Shown here: positions 15,958 to 24,256 of the stretch, piece by piece
How positions within the stretch are numbered: the first letter of the stretch is position 1
Layout of the letters: every line of letters begins with the position of its first letter
NCBI GenBank assembly: GCA_020344015.1
Contig: CP070812.1
Location: forward strand, 4,222,243-4,261,488
Direction of reading: 5' to 3'
DNA: 39,246 nucleotides
From: Gemmatimonadota bacterium
GTDB taxonomy: Bacteria > Gemmatimonadota > Gemmatimonadetes > Palauibacterales > KS3-K002
The notes under the pieces: model-generated
Told to the model about the DNA's origin: nothing
The model's database searches: none
The model's input: the letters and a program-made list of their open reading frames with translations, nothing else
Translations under genes and position numbers: made by a program

Positions 15958-16707
15958 CTAGTCCTCGAGACCCTTGGGGGGCCCGAGGATCTCAGCCCAG
16001 ATGATCGCCTTCTGCGCCGCGCTCCAGTCCCACCGGTCGGGCAACGGTCCGCGCCGGCGCCGCACGCCAGGCCCCGCCTCTTCCACCATATAGAGGTCGT
16101 GGAAGCGCTTGTGATCCTCCGGCCGGCGCGGCTGCTCGAGCGACACGGCCTCGCCACGCTCCAGCAGCGCGCGCTCCTCCAGCGATGGGGGCTGCTCGAC
16201 CTCGCGGAGCGGCCGTCGGACCAGGGCCGGCCCGCGCCGACGCTGGGCGGCCACTTCCCTGCGCGCCCGGGTAATGGCGGCGCCGCGATCGCCGGCGCGC
16301 TCCCGGCCCGTCTCCGGCACCTCACGGCGAGCGCTGGGATAGACCACGCGCTCACGACCGACGGGCGCGGATTCCGCAGGGTGCGGCGCGGGAGGTGGAC
16401 GGCGTGAGGGGTGCTCCGTGGAAGGTGGACGGCGCCCCGGATGCTCTACGGGAGCGGCCCGTGCGGACGAGGGCGGCGCCGGCTCGCCTGGCCCCGCGAT
16501 CCGCGGCTTGCGCTCGAGGTTGATGCCCAGCTCCTCGGCGATCAGCTCCTGGAGGCCGGCGGGCAATCGCTCGATCGCTCCTTCATCCTGCACCTGCTCC
16601 TGGCGCTGCGTCGGCTGTTCGCCCTTCGCCTTCTGGGCGGCCTTGAGGACTCGCTCGACCACGCCGATGACGATGAAGAAGATGATGAGTGTCAGAAACT
16701 CGTCCAC
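15958..16707 (-). CDS. Hypothetical single-pass membrane protein with Pro/Arg-rich linker
   Basis: A protein of 249 residues with a GTG start behind GAGGGA. One membrane helix lies at residues 4-18 (FLTLIIFFIVIGVVE). A Gln-rich stretch and a short helix (LPAGLQELIAEELG) follow, then about 100 residues rich in Pro, Arg, Glu and Ala that look disordered. The C-terminal motif AQKAIIWAEILGPPKGL is a defined helix. I know similar 'EILGPP' tails in membrane-linked proteins of other phyla but no function. It sits 23 bases after floA and 17 before the glycosylase gene, so it is probably a flotillin-domain client or partner. It could be a scaffold with a cytoplasmic tail. Confidence 0.65.
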   Translation of the reverse strand: MDEFLTLIIFFIVIGVVERVLKAAQKAKGEQPTQRQEQVQDEGAIERLPAGLQELIAEELGINLERKPRIAGPGEPAPPSSARAAPVEHPGRRPPSTEHPSRRPPPAPHPAESAPVGRERVVYPSARREVPETGRERAGDRGAAITRARREVAAQRRRGPALVRRPLREVEQPPSLEERALLERGEAVSLEQPRRPEDHKRFHDLYMVEEAGPGVRRRRGPLPDRWDWSAAQKAIIWAEILGPPKGLED

Positions 16708-16730
16708 GACGGAATCCCTCGCCTAGCGCA

Positions 16731-17729
16731 TCAGCTGGAGCCGTCGCCCGGCGGCAGCTCCTTGCCGCCCTCGGCGATCGAATCCCGCATCGCCGTATCG
16801 CTCACGATGTTCTGGTAGCGGGCGTAATCCATGATCCCCAGGTTGCCCGCCCGGAACGCTTCCGCCATGGCCAGCGGAACCTGCGCTTCCGCCTCGACGA
16901 CTCGGGCGCGCATCTCTTCGACCAGCGCCTTCTTCTCCTGCTCCGCCGCCACCGCCATGGCGCGCCGCTGCTCCGCCTTGGCCTGAAAGACCCGCTTGTC
17001 GGCCTCCGCCTGGTCGGCCTGCAGCTCGGCGCCGATGTTCTTGCCCACGTCGACGTCGGCGATGTCGATGGAGAGGATCTCGAACGCCGTTCCCGAGTCG
17101 AGCCCCTTCTCCAACACCGTCTTGGAGATCGAGTCCGGGTTCTCGAGCACGGCCTTGTGAGTGTCGGCCGAGCCGATGGTCGAGACGATACCCTCACCGA
17201 CGCGGGCCAGGATGGTCTCTTCACCGGCACCGCCCACCAGCCGGTGGATGTTCGCGCGAACCGTCACCCGCGCGGTGGCGATGAGCTGGATGCCGTCCTT
17301 CGCCATCGCCGCGACCTTCGGCGTCTGGATGACCTTCGGGTTCACAGAAACGTGCACCGCCTCGAGCACGTCACGACCGGCCAGGTCGATCGCGGCCGCC
17401 CGCTTAAAGTCGAGGTCGATGTTCGCCTTGTCGGCGCTGATCAGCGCGTTAACCACGTTCCCGACGTTGCCGCCGGCCAGGTAGTGCGCCTCCAGGTCGC
17501 GTATGCTGAGCTTGAGCCCGGCCTTGGTCGCCGAGATCAGCGGCCAGATGATCGTCGCCGGGCTCACCCTGCGCAGCCGCATCCCGATCAATGTGGTGAG
17601 GGGAACGTAGGCACCCGAAGCCAGCGCGGTGACCCAGAGCCGTACCGGCACCATCCAGAGGATGAACATGACTATCAGGAAGCCGCCGATCACCAGAAAC
17701 GCCGTGCCACCAACGAACCACTCTTCCAT
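16731..17729 (-). CDS. floA: Flotillin-like protein FloA
   Basis: A protein of 332 residues with ATG after AGGGAG. The N-terminal membrane hairpin spans about residues 8-50. The SPFH domain follows: [21 protein letters not shown], then [29 protein letters not shown], cut here for length. [16 protein letters not shown] and [20 protein letters not shown] are also typical. A Glu/Ala-rich coiled coil (about 230-300, [20 protein letters not shown]) drives oligomerisation. FloA forms detergent-resistant membrane assemblies that gather signalling and secretion proteins. It follows nfeD by 60 bases, the standard order for this pair. Length and motifs are complete. Confidence 0.95.
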   Translation of the reverse strand: MEEWFVGGTAFLVIGGFLIVMFILWMVPVRLWVTALASGAYVPLTTLIGMRLRRVSPATIIWPLISATKAGLKLSIRDLEAHYLAGGNVGNVVNALISADKANIDLDFKRAAAIDLAGRDVLEAVHVSVNPKVIQTPKVAAMAKDGIQLIATARVTVRANIHRLVGGAGEETILARVGEGIVSTIGSADTHKAVLENPDSISKTVLEKGLDSGTAFEILSIDIADVDVGKNIGAELQADQAEADKRVFQAKAEQRRAMAVAAEQEKKALVEEMRARVVEAEAQVPLAMAEAFRAGNLGIMDYARYQNIVSDTAMRDSIAEGGKELPPGDGSS

Positions 17730-17789
17730 CTTCGTCTCCCTTCTATGTGTCGGCCGACGACCGAGCGCCGACCGTCAAGCCAATGCGAT

Positions 17790-19124
17790 CTACTCTTCTT
17801 CCTTCACCTCGCGCACGACGTGCCGGTAACCCTCCGAATGGATGATCTCGATCTTGCTACCCTCATCGATCCAGGGACCCTCGCTGACTACGTCGATCCG
17901 CTCATCGCCAAAAACTCCCACCCCGGCCGGCCGCAGCGACGTGACCGCTACTCCGACCTGGCCTTCCAGGTCGGGCCGCACATCGCCCGAGATGTAGCCC
18001 GCCTCCTTGGTCGTCGCCGCACGTAAGAAGATGCCGCCCAGCCTGCGACTCCACTTCAGATGCCGCAGGAACGCGTAGGCGAAAGCTCCCGTCAGGGCCA
18101 TCGCCACTCCGATCGCCGCAAACGCCGTCCCCATGTCCATCAACGTGGGGAACCTGCCCAGCATCGACATCACCAGTCCGGCGCCCAGCGCTACTATGCC
18201 CGCCGCACCTGCGACGCCGAAGCCCGGTATGACGAACACCTCCAGTGCGACCAGGACGAGACCGGCTGCGATCAGGATCATCTCCTCCCAACCTGCCAGG
18301 CCGACAATCAAGTGGGCGCCGAAGAAGAGCCCCAGCCCGATGAGCCCCACGAGTCCGCCGACGCCGAAGCCCGGCGTCTTTACCTCGAACAAGAGACCCA
18401 GGAACCCAAGGCTCAGCAACAGCGGCGCGACTACCGGGTTGGTCAGGAAACGTACGATGTTCTCCGCCCAGTTGGGGCTCATCGTGCGCACCGTGGCGTT
18501 CCGTGCTCCCAGCTCGACCAGCAGCTCATCGAGCGTGGCGAACTCGCCTCTCGCAAAACCCACCTCCAGCGCTTCCTCCGCCGACAGCGTCAGCAGCTTG
18601 CCGGCCTCGACCACACCGGGGACCGCTATCTCCTCATCGACCATCGCCTCGGCGACTCGCGGATCGAGCCCCTGCGCCTCGGCCAGCGCCCGGAACTCGG
18701 AGCGCATCGCGCTCACCATCTTCTCGCTCGCCTTTTCGCCGCTGCCGATGATCGGCGTGGCCGCTCCGATCGTCGCGCCCGGCCGCACATAGATCGCCTG
18801 CGCCGACAGCGCGATCATCGCCCCCGCCGAGAGCGCACGATCCACGTACGCGTATACGGGGACGCCCGACTCCTGAACCGCATCGACGATCTGCCACGCC
18901 GCATCGACACGGCCACCGGGTGTGTTGATGTCGAGGACGGCGAAGCGCGCCCCCACCTCCAAGGCACTCGCCAGGCCGCGCTTCACATACGGCCCCAACC
19001 CCCTGTCTATCGTCCCCTCGATTGGGATGCGGTAGACTTCCTGAGCGTCCAGCATGACCGGGGTAAGCGCGAGCGCCAGCGCCGGCAGCAGGAGAGATCG
19101 AAGTACGTTTCGCTGAGTTTTCAT
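17790..19124 (-). CDS. nfeD: NfeD-family membrane serine protease
   Basis: A protein of 444 residues. ATG 19124 gives a clean signal peptide (LRSLLLPALALALTPVMLDAQ). Residues 30 to about 240 are a ClpP-like serine protease: YRIPIEGTIDRGL, LDINTPGGRVDAAW, then ALSAGAMIALSA with nucleophile Ser99, and a candidate general-base Lys near 135. Four or five membrane helices come next (about 250-375). The last 60 residues are the OB-fold NfeD domain (GQVGVAVTSLRPAGVGVF, IEIIHSEGYRHVV). This is the long 1510-N type of NfeD, which cleaves stomatin and flotillin-family C-termini. It is the first gene of the nfeD-floA-hypothetical-glycosylase operon and divergent from tetR. Confidence 0.92.
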   Translation of the reverse strand: MKTQRNVLRSLLLPALALALTPVMLDAQEVYRIPIEGTIDRGLGPYVKRGLASALEVGARFAVLDINTPGGRVDAAWQIVDAVQESGVPVYAYVDRALSAGAMIALSAQAIYVRPGATIGAATPIIGSGEKASEKMVSAMRSEFRALAEAQGLDPRVAEAMVDEEIAVPGVVEAGKLLTLSAEEALEVGFARGEFATLDELLVELGARNATVRTMSPNWAENIVRFLTNPVVAPLLLSLGFLGLLFEVKTPGFGVGGLVGLIGLGLFFGAHLIVGLAGWEEMILIAAGLVLVALEVFVIPGFGVAGAAGIVALGAGLVMSMLGRFPTLMDMGTAFAAIGVAMALTGAFAYAFLRHLKWSRRLGGIFLRAATTKEAGYISGDVRPDLEGQVGVAVTSLRPAGVGVFGDERIDVVSEGPWIDEGSKIEIIHSEGYRHVVREVKEEE

Positions 19125-19302
19125 GGCCGTAAGTCGCCGACAGGCCCGAGTTCCGGTTGGCAGTGAAGCGGTCCGGGATGCCCCTAAAGCCAGTGCTGAT
19201 AAGCAGAAAATACACCGCGCCGCGGACCCCGGCAACGCACCCCCCTGCCATTCTCTACACGCCAGTCGCCCGAATCTTCAGCATCGAGGGCGGGCGCCTC
19301 GC

Positions 19303-19357
19303 TTGCACGGGCGCCGGCCCCCGGATAGCTTCCTCGATCGAGCGTTCGATATAACGC
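19303..19357 (+). promoter_or_regulatory. Candidate tetR promoter with overlapping palindromic operator
   Basis: TTGCAC (19303-19308) and TAGCTT (19326-19331) are spaced by 17 bases. Just past the expected transcription start lies a 16-bp inverted repeat, GCGTT-n6-AACGC (19342-19357), ending 41 bases before the TetR ATG. TetR proteins usually bind such palindromes in their own promoter, so it fits autorepression. It rests on pattern alone. Confidence 0.4.
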
Positions 19358-19398
19358 CTCAAATCCGAAGCGAGGCCTTCATCGCACGCCCCGCGACC

Positions 19399-20034
19399 AT
19401 GGCTGAGAGCGAGTTACAGACAGCGACCGAGCACGAGGAGAAGCTCGAGCGGCTGCTCACCATAGCCGCCGAGATCTTCTCCGAGAAAGGCTACCACAAC
19501 GCGTCGATTCGCGACCTCTCGAAACGCGCCGGGACCAGCCTCTCGGGCCTCTACTATTATTTCGCCAGCAAGGAAGAGCTCCTGTTCATGATCCAGGACC
19601 GGAGCCTTCGCAAAGTGCTGACGGCACTGAGAAGCAAGCTGGAGGGCGTCGCCAGCGCGGAGGAGAAGCTGCGTATTCTGGTGCACAACCATGTCGGCTT
19701 CTTCTCCGAGAACATGGCGGCGATGCGCGTGATCACTCACGAGTACGATTCGCTGCAAGGCGAGTACCGCACCAGGATGACGGAGTTGCGGCACGAGTAC
19801 TCGGACGTGTGCCAAGAGATCCTGCGCGAGGTGCGGCGCTTCACCAGCGCCGGCGACGTCGCTCCGCTCAATGTCGCTACCTCGGCGCTGTTCGGAATGA
19901 TGAACTGGATCTACGCGTGGTACACCCCCGGCAGCAATGTGCCGGTGGAGCGACTCGCGGAGCACCTCTACAGACTCTTCACCGGCGGCTTCATCGGCCC
20001 CGGCAGATCCCCGAGCGGGAGACGAGCCGGTTAG
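19399..20034 (+). CDS. TetR-family transcriptional regulator (fatty-acid/CoA-type)
   Basis: A protein of 211 residues starting at ATG 19399; the open frame runs further upstream but without regulator-like sequence. The N-terminal HTH is clear: LTIAAEIFSEKGYHNASIRD, then AGTSLSGLYYYFASKEELL, which contains the recognition helix. The C-terminal ligand domain includes RVITHEYDSLQGEYRTRMTE and ATSALFGMMNWIYAWY, similar to KstR2/FadR-like TetRs that sense acyl-CoAs. Downstream on the same strand are a TPR gene and beta-oxidation genes, so it may control them. The palindrome at 19342-19357 is a candidate operator. The ligand is inferred from relatives only. Confidence 0.8.
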   Translation: MAESELQTATEHEEKLERLLTIAAEIFSEKGYHNASIRDLSKRAGTSLSGLYYYFASKEELLFMIQDRSLRKVLTALRSKLEGVASAEEKLRILVHNHVGFFSENMAAMRVITHEYDSLQGEYRTRMTELRHEYSDVCQEILREVRRFTSAGDVAPLNVATSALFGMMNWIYAWYTPGSNVPVERLAEHLYRLFTGGFIGPGRSPSGRRAG

Positions 20035-20057
20035 CCAGCCTCAGCCATCGACATTCG

Positions 20058-20489
20058 GTGGAGGCGGCTATCCCGGGACTCGAGCGACTGATCGAGGCGT
20101 ACGGCATCGAGATCATCCGGCCGATGACGCTGCACGCAAGGGGGCGTGTCTTCGAGTTGCGCGGAGCGTGCGAGGACGCCCTTCCCTTCTACCAAGAGTC
20201 GCAGGAACTCGATCCGCGGCAGACTGCGCTGAACGTCGAACTGGGCCGCTGCCATAGGAAGCTCGGGAATCTCGAGGAAGCGCTGGACCACCTGACTCGC
20301 CACCTCGAAGTCCGCCCGTTCGACCCCGAGACCAACTACGAGATCGCACTCGTCTACGTGGAAAGGGGAGACCGCGAGAAGGCGCTCGAGCACCTGGGAA
20401 CGGCACTCGACGTCTGGAGTGACGCCGACCCCGGGTACGAGCCCGCCCAGGACGCCAGAGACAGGCTGGCAGAACTCAGCGGCGGCTGA
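20058..20489 (+). CDS. Small tetratricopeptide-repeat protein
   Basis: A protein of 143 residues. The open frame extends upstream, but that part is the tetR gene read out of frame. The GTG at 20058 is taken as start because protein-like sequence (EAAIPGLERLIEAYGIEI) begins there. Three or four TPR helix pairs are visible: ARGRVFELRGACEDALPFYQ, LNVELGRCHRKLGNLEEALD and YEIALVYVERGDREKALEHL, with the typical small residues at TPR positions 8, 20 and 27. It has no signal peptide or catalytic domain, so it is probably an adaptor. It lies 23 bases after tetR and is probably cotranscribed. Its partner is unknown. Confidence 0.65.
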   Translation: MEAAIPGLERLIEAYGIEIIRPMTLHARGRVFELRGACEDALPFYQESQELDPRQTALNVELGRCHRKLGNLEEALDHLTRHLEVRPFDPETNYEIALVYVERGDREKALEHLGTALDVWSDADPGYEPAQDARDRLAELSGG

Positions 20490-20490
20490 T

Positions 20491-21621
20491 CTACCAGCCC
20501 CCCATCCGGAAGGCGTACAGCATCCCCTCGATCGTGCCCACAAAGAGCACATCGCCGACGCTCCCGACGCTTCTCACTGAGCCCTCGACCCTGAACGATT
20601 GCCGCTCGCTACCGTCGCTCAGCTCTAGCACGAAGACCTGCCCCGCTCCATTGCCGGTAACCACGGCACCTTGCCAGATGTGAGGCCTGAGCGTGCTCCA
20701 GCGCCCGTCGTTCCCCACGCGCCAGCTGACCGACTCGAGCCCGGAATCGACGAGCCCCCAAGCGACGGGGCTGGCGGGTCTACCACCGAGCGGGACGAGC
20801 AGCCCGTTGGGCGCCGGCACCAGCGCATAGGCCACGGTCACGGGCTCATCGAGGTCGAGCTGCGCGTCGATTTGGCCGGCCGCAGGATCGAAATACAACA
20901 GGCGTCCGTCGTCCGTCCCAACGGCCACGGCGCTCTCCCGGATGACCGGCGAGGTCGGACGCACCGTGCCAAGGTCGTACGACCAGGCTACTTCGCCGCT
21001 CGTGGCGTCGAGCGCATAGAGGAATCCATCGCGGCCACTGAAGAAGACCCGCGAACCCAGGACGACCGGCGATGAGACAAACTTTGCTCGGCCCGCGCGG
21101 TCGCCGCTGCTGCTGAAACTCCAGCGCTCGGCTCCAGTAGCAAGATCCAACGCGACCAGCACGTCCGCCTGGCTGATCGCGAAGACGGTGCTACCGCTCC
21201 GTACCACGTCGGACGGAACGTTGTGGCCGGCTGGATACTTCCAGCGCACGGCACCGGTCGCCTGTTCGAAGGAATAGACGTGACCCACGTCCTGTCCGTC
21301 CGTCGTTACCAACACCATGTCATCCGCGAGCAAGAACTCTCCGTGGAAGTAAGCTTGATCTCCGTCCTGCCTGATGTCGTAGGACCAGCGAACCTCTCCG
21401 GTCTCGCGGTCGAAGGCGTAGAGATACCCGGAGCAGGCACCGATGAAGAGAAGGTCCCCAGCGACCGCGGGGGTATGGGCGATTCAACCCTCTGTGTCGA
21501 AGCTCCAGATCGGCTCCGGCCCCTGTGCGGCACAGGGAGCTGGCAGGCTCAGAGCGACAGCGAACGCCAGGATCTGTCTAGCTTCGCGCGTACGGGAACG
21601 GAAATAGCGGTCGGGGCGCAT
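20491..21621 (-). CDS. Exported PQQ-like beta-propeller protein interrupted by an in-frame TGA
   Basis: ATG 21621 follows a strong AGGAGGGAG site and a signal peptide (ILAFAVALSLPAPCAAQ). The frame reads PEPIWSFDTEG, meets TGA at 21484-21486 (codon 46), and continues in the same frame for 330 residues of clean PQQ/BamB-type propeller blades. Repeats include GYLYAFDRETGEVRWSYD, VLVALDLATGAERWSF and GFLYALDATSGEVAWSYD. The expected sequence around the TGA is 'W.F.T.G-x-I-A-x-(T/S)PAV', where x varies and is not usually Cys. A hairpin with a GGTC loop and a bulged U starts 11 bases after the TGA (21472-21456). Options are a nonsense mutation (CGA or GGA to TGA), readthrough or Sec insertion. Function unknown; such propellers are periplasmic scaffolds. 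Confidence 0.65.
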
Positions 21622-21762
21622 TCTGGCTCCCTCCTTTATCACACCTCTCAGATGACTGCGTCCAATATGGATCCACAGCCCGAATAGGCAAAACCGGGCC
21701 ACGCGGGCCTTGCCGCCTCCCACAGCGAGAGGCATCCTAGATCCAAACTCACGGAAGGAACC

Positions 21763-22398
21763 GTGGAGGCCCCAGGGGTGGACTACAAGGACATCTTGTT
21801 GGGCGTGGAGGACGGGATTGGCACCATCACCCTCAACCGCCCGGAGGTGCTGAACTCGTTCGCGAACCAGATGCGCCAGGAGATCGCGGCGGCAGTACAC
21901 GAGTTGATCGATCGTGACGACGTCCGCGTGATGGCAATCACCGGCGCCGGCCGCGGATTCTGTACCGGCGCCGATGTGACCTACATGAAGCAACTGCTCG
22001 ACGCACGCGACGAGGGCGGTCTGCGCGACGTCGTCGAGGCCGGCCGCGATGTTGTCACCGCGATTCGCAACGCGCCGATGCCGGCGATCGCTTCGCTGAA
22101 CGGGCCTGCTGCCGGCGGCGGTGCCAGCCTGGCTTTGGCCTGCGACATCCGGATCGCTAGCGACAGCGCCAGCATCGGGCAGACCTTCAACAGAATCGGG
22201 CTCCATCCCGATTGGGGCGGCACCTACTTCCTGCCCCGGCTCGTTGGACCGGCCGTCGCCGCCCAGCTCATGTTCACCGGCGACATGATCGACGCCCAAG
22301 AGGCGTACGGGTTGGGGATCTTCAATCGGGTCGTACCCGGCGAGGGGATCTCGGCATTCGTCGAGAAGCGCGAACCCAGGTTCGGCAGGCGCGGATGA
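21763..22398 (+). CDS. PaaG-like enoyl-CoA hydratase/isomerase with internal deletion
   Basis: This crotonase-fold protein is 211 residues long where about 260 is usual. The start is GTG 21763 with GGAAGGAA upstream. The CoA and oxyanion loops are normal (TGAGRGFCTGADV, NGPAAGGGASLALACDIR). The two hydratase glutamates are replaced (GGGASL, IGQTFNRIG), while PDWGGTYFLPR carries the Asp used by PaaG-type isomerases. After GIFNRVVPGE the chain jumps straight to GISAFVEKREPRFGRRG, the normal C-terminus. About 50 residues that form the trimer and active-site lid helices are missing in frame. It is therefore probably inactive or altered. The stop overlaps the start of the next gene (ATGA), so the operon is intact. 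Confidence 0.75.
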   Translation: MEAPGVDYKDILLGVEDGIGTITLNRPEVLNSFANQMRQEIAAAVHELIDRDDVRVMAITGAGRGFCTGADVTYMKQLLDARDEGGLRDVVEAGRDVVTAIRNAPMPAIASLNGPAAGGGASLALACDIRIASDSASIGQTFNRIGLHPDWGGTYFLPRLVGPAVAAQLMFTGDMIDAQEAYGLGIFNRVVPGEGISAFVEKREPRFGRRG

Positions 22399-23276
22399 GC
22401 ACGCGCGGGGAGAACGCGACGATCGATCGGGTTGGGGTGATCGGTGCCGGCGCCATGGGGCACGGCATCGCGCAGGTCGCGGTGCTGGCCGGCTACCAGG
22501 TTACGCTGTTCGATGTGAACGAAGCGGCACTGCGAGGCGGTCTGGAGCGGATCCAAGCCAACCTCGATAAGGGCGTCGAACTCGGGAAAGTAGAGCCCGA
22601 GGAACGCGACCGGGCACTCGCCGCCATCTCGATCACGACAACCCTGAGCGACGCCGGGAAGGATGCAAGCCTCGTAATCGAAGCGGCTCCCGAAGACCTC
22701 GATCTGAAGCGAGAGATCTTCGGCAAGCTCGATGCCGCGTCGCCACCGCACGCGGTCCTGGCGACCAACACGTCGTCGCTAAGCGTGACGAGAATCGCAG
22801 AGGCCACGAAGGACCCGGGCCGGGTGCTCGGAATGCACTTCTTCAATCCGGTGCACATCATGAAGCTGCTCGAGCTGGTGCGCACCGAGCACACGACCGA
22901 GTCGACCATCGCGACGGCGCGCGCCGCCGGTGCGGCGATGGGGAAGACCTGCATCCTGGTCATGGATTCGCCCGGCTTCGCATCGAGCCGGCTCGGCCTC
23001 ATCCTGGGCATGGAAGCCGTACGCATGCTGGACGAAGGCGTCGCCAGTGCCGAAGACATCGACATCGCGATGGAGCTGGGCTATGGCCATCCGATGGGGC
23101 CCTTCAGGCTCGCCGATCTGGTGGGCCTCGATGTGCGCCTGGCCGTCGCCGAGTACCTGTACCGTGAGACCGGGAGCGAGCGCTTCAAGCCTTCCGAGAC
23201 GATCAAGCGACTCGTTTCCGAGGGGAAGCTGGGGAAGAAGACCGGAGAAGGCTTCTACAAGTGGAATAACGAATAG
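22395..23276 (+). CDS. 3-hydroxyacyl-CoA (3-hydroxybutyryl-CoA) dehydrogenase
   Basis: A protein of 293 residues; ATG 22395 overlaps the preceding stop as ATGA. The N-terminal Rossmann fold has VGVIGAGAMGHGIAQVAVLA. The catalytic His is in GMHFFNPVHIMKLLELV, preceded by ATNTSSLSVTRIA. The C-terminal domain has DSPGFASSRLGLILGMEAVR and ELGYGHPMGPFRLADLVGLD, and the protein ends GEGFYKWNNE. It oxidises (S)-3-hydroxyacyl-CoA with NAD+ in the cytoplasm, the third step of beta-oxidation. It is the single-domain Hbd/PaaH type of normal length. With the two flanking crotonases it forms a beta-oxidation or phenylacetate-style module, possibly under the TetR regulator upstream. Confidence 0.95.
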   Translation: MSTRGENATIDRVGVIGAGAMGHGIAQVAVLAGYQVTLFDVNEAALRGGLERIQANLDKGVELGKVEPEERDRALAAISITTTLSDAGKDASLVIEAAPEDLDLKREIFGKLDAASPPHAVLATNTSSLSVTRIAEATKDPGRVLGMHFFNPVHIMKLLELVRTEHTTESTIATARAAGAAMGKTCILVMDSPGFASSRLGLILGMEAVRMLDEGVASAEDIDIAMELGYGHPMGPFRLADLVGLDVRLAVAEYLYRETGSERFKPSETIKRLVSEGKLGKKTGEGFYKWNNE

Positions 23277-23289
23277 GGAGGACAGCGAT

Positions 23290-24069
23290 ATGGCCGCCGA
23301 GAACGTCGTTCTGCTAGAAAGGCAGGATAGAATAGGAACGATCACGATTAACCGACCCGACAAGTTGAACGCTCTGGACGCCCAGGTCCGTGTGGGAGTG
23401 GCCATGGCACTGGAACAGCTCCGCCAGGACGACGACGTGCGAGTCGCGGTCATGACCGGCGCGGGCAAGGCGTTTATCGCGGGCGCCGACATCGCCGAGT
23501 TCAAGGGGAAGTCGGGTGTCGAGGGCTACCACTACATCCAGACCGGGGACGTCTACTCGGCGGTGGAACGATTTCCCAAGCCGATCATCGCAATGGTCAA
23601 CGGCTTCTGCCTCGGGGGTGGCTGCGAGGTCGCCCTCGCCTGCGATATCCGCATCGCCGGCGACAAGGCAAAGTTCGGCCAACCGGAGATCAACCTCGGA
23701 CTCATCCCTGGCGGCGGCGGCACGCAGCGCTTGCCGCGGCTGATCGGCCAGGGCCGGGCGATGCAGCTCATCTATACCGGTGACATCATCGACGCCGCCA
23801 CCGCCGAGAAGTACGGTCTCGTCGACGAGGTTGTCCCCCAGGACGAGCTGAAGGATCGCGTCATGGCGCTGGCCACCAAGATCGCCGAGAAGAGTCCCGC
23901 CGCGCTCCAGGCCACCAAGGAGAGCATCCGCGCCGCCTGGCAGATGCCGCTGGACGACGGTCTTCGCTTCGAGAAGGCATGGTTTGGTCTGCTATTCTCG
24001 ACGGAAGACATGAGCGAAGGCGTGGGCGCGTTTTTGGAAAAGAGAAAGCCGGAGTTCAAGGGAAGATAA
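23290..24069 (+). CDS. Enoyl-CoA hydratase (crotonase)
   Basis: A protein of 259 residues with ATG 23290 behind GGGAGG, 13 bases after the dehydrogenase gene. The oxyanion-hole segments are TGAGKAFIAGADIAEFKG and NGFCLGGGCEVALACDIR. Both catalytic glutamates are present, in GGGCEVAL and in FGQPEINLGLIPGGGGTQRL. The C-terminus (EGVGAFLEKRKPEFKGR) is complete. It hydrates trans-2-enoyl-CoA to 3-hydroxyacyl-CoA, supplying the neighbouring dehydrogenase. This intact copy could cover for the truncated PaaG-like gene two positions upstream if the two were once redundant. A large inverted repeat follows the stop codon. Confidence 0.95.
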   Translation: MAAENVVLLERQDRIGTITINRPDKLNALDAQVRVGVAMALEQLRQDDDVRVAVMTGAGKAFIAGADIAEFKGKSGVEGYHYIQTGDVYSAVERFPKPIIAMVNGFCLGGGCEVALACDIRIAGDKAKFGQPEINLGLIPGGGGTQRLPRLIGQGRAMQLIYTGDIIDAATAEKYGLVDEVVPQDELKDRVMALATKIAEKSPAALQATKESIRAAWQMPLDDGLRFEKAWFGLLFSTEDMSEGVGAFLEKRKPEFKGR

Positions 24070-24070
24070 G

Positions 24071-24250
24071 ACTTAAACAGCCGACAGCCGACAATCGACT
24101 ACCGAGTTTCGGCTTTATCTCTACTGTCGACTTCCGACGCTCCACGCTCGGCATCCCGACACTCGAGCGTCGATCGTCGACAGTCGAACGCCGTGCGCTG
24201 AAAACAAGCCGAGAATCGGCAGTCGGCTGTCGACTGTTCAATGTTGAAGT
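24071..24250. repeat. Nested imperfect inverted repeat filling an intergenic gap
   Basis: Almost the whole gap between the hydratase and DUF3311 genes folds on itself. Outer arms AACAGCCGACAGCCGAC (24076-24092) and GTCGGCTGTCGACTGTT (24222-24238) match at 16 of 17 positions. Inner arms ACTGTCGAC (24123-24131) and GTCGACAGT (24176-24184) match perfectly. A further stem, CGACGCTC (24135-24142) with GAGCGTCG (24165-24172), lies inside. The short motif CGAC/GTCG recurs throughout. It ends just before the ribosome site of the next gene. I infer a REP/MITE-like dispersed element or a processing structure. No transposase is present. Confidence 0.75.
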
Positions 24251-24256
24251 GAATCC

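Noticed and set aside
6870..21621. Genome-wide recoding of TGA as a sense codon
   Set aside because: Many intact genes in the window end with TGA at the expected family C-terminus (ccdA, the PaaG-like gene, the kinase and the regulator), and Trp is written TGG throughout. Only two genes have an internal TGA.
24071..24250. The inverted repeat as an integron attC site
   Set aside because: The ends do not give RYYYAAC/GTTRRRY (the right side reads GTTCAAT), and the branched inner stems are unlike an attC hairpin.
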